A program made the translations under genes and the position numbers. Shown here one piece after another: positions 61,603 to 64,000 of a stretch of DNA of 64,000 bases (positions are counted from its first letter, which is position 1; every line of letters begins with the position of its first letter). Location: assembly GCA_914767715.1 (NCBI GenBank), contig OU612068.1, forward strand, positions 5,394,001 to 5,458,000. The letters run 5' to 3'. The notes below the pieces were generated by a model. The model was not told the origin of the DNA. It worked only from the letters and a program-made list of their open reading frames with translations, and did no database searches. This DNA comes from Membranipora membranacea. Lineage: Eukaryota > Bryozoa > Gymnolaemata > Cheilostomatida > Membraniporidae.

Positions 61603-63267
61603 ATAAGCTTGCTGTTCGGTTTATGAATGGTGTACAGAGTAATAAGTATAAAGCTGTGGACTATGAGCAGCTTAAAATGAAAGCTCAAGATATGAAGTTC
61701 AAAGGAAACAAGTCGCTAATCAAGGTATGATGAGTTCTTCTTGTAACTAATACCCATTTAAGGACCAGGTAAGAAACCAAAAGCCAATGGACCTCCAAGT
61801 TTAAACTGAGGGTTATTGAAAAAAATCAATCCGACCATGAAATAAATAGACAGTTTTCTAAGCTCTTATTTATGCCTCAATTCGGAGTTGTCCTCTCTCC
61901 AGTTTGGTACTTTTAACCCACGCCGCATAGGAAAAACCTGCTGAAAGAGGGTTATCTTGAAAACCGATTATGTTAGGATAAAAATGAGGTTTGATTCAGA
62001 GTCTGCACCATTGAAAACCCTGGGAGACAGGGTTTCCAAATCATTGGAGGCTTGGAATGTTGATAAACTTTAATTTTAGTGATGAAACTCATGAAAATTC
62101 TCCCAAATTGTCCACAAAAAAGGCAGAAAATGCCATAATTGACTATCCAAATACTAAAATTATTTACCAAACTATGTTCATATGAGCTTTCAATGCTGCA
62201 GAATCTGAATCAAAAATAATTCTTATCCTATTATAAGCGGTTATCAAGATAACCCTCTTTTCAGCACGTTTTTCCTATGTGGCGTGGGTTAAAAGTACCA
62301 AACTGGAGAGAGGACAACTCCGAATTGAGGCATAAATTGGAGCTCAGAAAACTGTCTATTGTTTTTGTTATTATTAGTAGAGATCATCGAGTCAAATTTG
62401 TTGTATGATGATTCAATGAGGATTTCAGTGGGATCTTTTATTTCTATGCCCCTCACAATGGTGAGGTTAACATGCAGAACACCTAATACCAACAGTGTAT
62501 CACCACCTCTCAAGAATAGTGTTTATCGATCAAGGAGGGCCTATGTTCAGTTGGGTCTTTTTGTTGAAGATAAAACAGATAGAGCAAGCATCCAAAGAGA
62601 CAAAGGCTCAAAGTTTGCTCAAGCAACACAAAGCTGTGTGGATGAAGGAGTTAGCCCATCTTAATTCTCTCAGGCGGAAGCATACAGCAGATGTGGATCT
62701 GCAAACTAAACATGGTTAGTCTGTGTTCACAGCAGTGGCACATTATCTGACCATTTGTTAACCTAAGTGACGGGGCGAGCTAGATACCCCCACATTCTGT
62801 GATAGCAGGCTACGTAAGACCTGGCTCAGTTCATTGATAGCGTGTGAATAGTGTGAGCCGGTTCGTCACTATCTCAGCTATTGGTATTAATTTCGTCAGC
62901 ACCACTATATCGCCGTTTGATCTTTGAAATAATTAATAGTAGTTTTACTCATCAGCATTATGGAAAAGCGGAGAATAACGGAGAAACAACAGAGGATTTT
63001 TCCTAGCCTGTACGAGCCTTTATCAACAATATAGTCATTTTAGGCTCGCTTTTCCATAAAATCTAGTTTCTGCTCTTGTTTACTGCGACAGCTGTGAGTT
63101 GTAACTTGTGATGCAGTGATGCAGTGATATTGCAAAATTCCGTTTGCAGGTCTTGAGTGTGACGAGTCTTCCCACATCTTTGATGATATCGAAGAATATT
63201 CTACGAGACTCGCAGTGGAAGCGTCGCAATTTAAAAAGAGTAGCATCGACCCAATTTGGGAACTCAG
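61603..63267 (+). CDS. CCDC148: CCDC148 ortholog, three internal exons (partial)
   Basis: Exons are 61603-61724 (acceptor TTTTCACAG, donor AAG|GTATGA), 62570-62714 (acceptor TTGAAG, donor ATG|GTTAGT) and 63150-63267 (acceptor TTTGCAG, donor CAG|GTAATT). Phases are compatible: the second junction forms a glycine codon G|GT. Conserved blocks match coiled-coil protein CCDC148: NKYKAVDYEQL against the family's KYKPVDYQQL, LLKQHKAVWMKELAHLN against LIKQHKQVWWQEYQRLN, and DPIWELR against NPIQQLR. The gene's 5' coding exon lies upstream in phase 1, and the larger 3' part lies beyond the window. CCDC148 is a coiled-coil protein of poorly known function, probably connected with cilia or centrosomes. 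The acceptor of exon 2 could also be nine bases further on without changing frame. Confidence 0.82.
61845..62360. mobile_element. MITE-like element with ~130-bp inverted repeats in a CCDC148 intron
   Basis: AATAGACAGTTTTCTAAGCT at the left end and its complement ending AACTGTCTATT at the right. The match (TTTATGCCTCAATTCGGAGT, GTTGTCCTCTCTCCAGTTTG and so on, through AGGGTTATCTTGA) continues for about 130 bp with a handful of mismatches. About 250 bp of unique centre lies between. It contains no transposase. It sits between the exons ending at 61724 and starting at 62570. Confidence 0.85.
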
Positions 63268-64000
63268 GTAATTTTACATTTCCTGATTGTTGTGCCAGTG
63301 GCATGACCGGAGCGAAAAAAGAACCCTGTTTTTGCTACTGCAAGTTATGCAATGGTTTGTGGGGATACTGAGTCTTTTAACTCCATTTCATTTCCTGACA
63401 CTTTGCACACGATTAGTAATCATTGTGACAGTTAATTCATTGTGTTAGAATGACATAATAATGCATGTATCACTGCTAATATCTAGGTAACAGATTGGGC
63501 GCTGCAGGGGTATTGCAAGGAAGTGAGTAACAGTTGCATAATGGACTGGCTATCCCTGATATCAATGTGGCCGATATCAGCCGTTGGATATAACATCTGG
63601 ACCCCAAAAAAAATGCATAAGTTTGCACAAGACATTCCTTTGGTTGATTTGCGGTTTGCTATCTAAGGTAAAAAATCCGGCAGCCAAGAATTAATATGTG
63701 CCCTACAGCAAAATGTCGAAACACTTATCAGAGGATGAGCCAACTTCATTTCCTGATTATGTAGTGTTAAAACCACACTGAATAATTGAATACATAAATG
63801 TACAGTCGAAGGAGCCAAATTGTGACTGTTATTCTTTATCATGAACTGTTAATCCTGGCATGGTCTAGAGGTGTGAGTTGTGTACAGACTACTGTATTGA
63901 TTCAGGCCCTCATGGTTGCATGATGAGTAAGCCTTCATCCTTCCGATTGGAAAAAAACTGCCATCTTGGAGAGCCTGCAAAAAGATGGTATATACCGTGC
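63268..64000. other. CCDC148 intron or downstream sequence
   Basis: Follows the donor at 63268. No further exon is recognised. A small hairpin with GATATC arms is at about 63555-63585. The next CCDC148 exon should lie beyond the right edge. Confidence 0.4.

Overview
The window is animal nuclear DNA: AT-rich, with intron-split genes using GT-AG splice sites, AATAAA polyadenylation signals, LINE fragments, MITE-like foldbacks and TA microsatellites. The gene set (a barrier-to-autointegration factor (BAF) family, an ETV6/Yan ETS repressor, a voltage-gated sodium-channel-like gene, CCDC148 and a TRIM/NHL-like propeller) fits a marine invertebrate. I cannot place it to phylum from sequence alone.

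Layout. 1-2.3 kb: decayed LINE and a cluster of perfect short palindromes. 2297-3616 (+): two-exon beta-propeller protein. 3850-26684: three head-to-tail copies (A 3850-12167, B 12168-19440, C 19441-26684) of a ~7.3-kb segment, almost identical in sequence. Copy A is longer because it alone carries a 5'-truncated LINE (10136-11182). 26685-31618 (-): the 5' part of a sodium-channel-like gene (domain I, the I-II linker and the beginning of domain II), cut inside a coding exon exactly where array unit C ends. 33709-36227 and 36228-39431: two more partial units, D (+) and E (-), in a tail-to-tail inverted arrangement. 43028-57700 (+): complete nine-exon ETV6/Yan gene of 573 residues. 61603-63267 (+): three internal exons of CCDC148, running off the right edge. 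Intergenic parts carry foldback elements.

Each of the five units carries a two-exon gene for an 80-87-residue BAF-family protein. BAF is a small dimeric DNA-bridging protein that binds LEM-domain proteins and protects the genome from foreign or mobile DNA. The most striking observation in the window is here. Between copies the introns and flanks are nearly letter-identical (0-1 differences in the 572-nt intron between A, C and D by eye), yet the coding exons differ at many positions and every difference I can find changes an amino acid. This looks like exon-focused diversification of a recently amplified BAF family. Additional unusual features are a strong G-quadruplex motif in the loop of a hairpin upstream of BAF in four units, a 45-bp CACTACAG-ended repeat at array boundaries, and a possible second, minus-strand coding region in units A-C. 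Collapsed or expanded repeats in an assembly remain a possible artefact and are noted where they matter.
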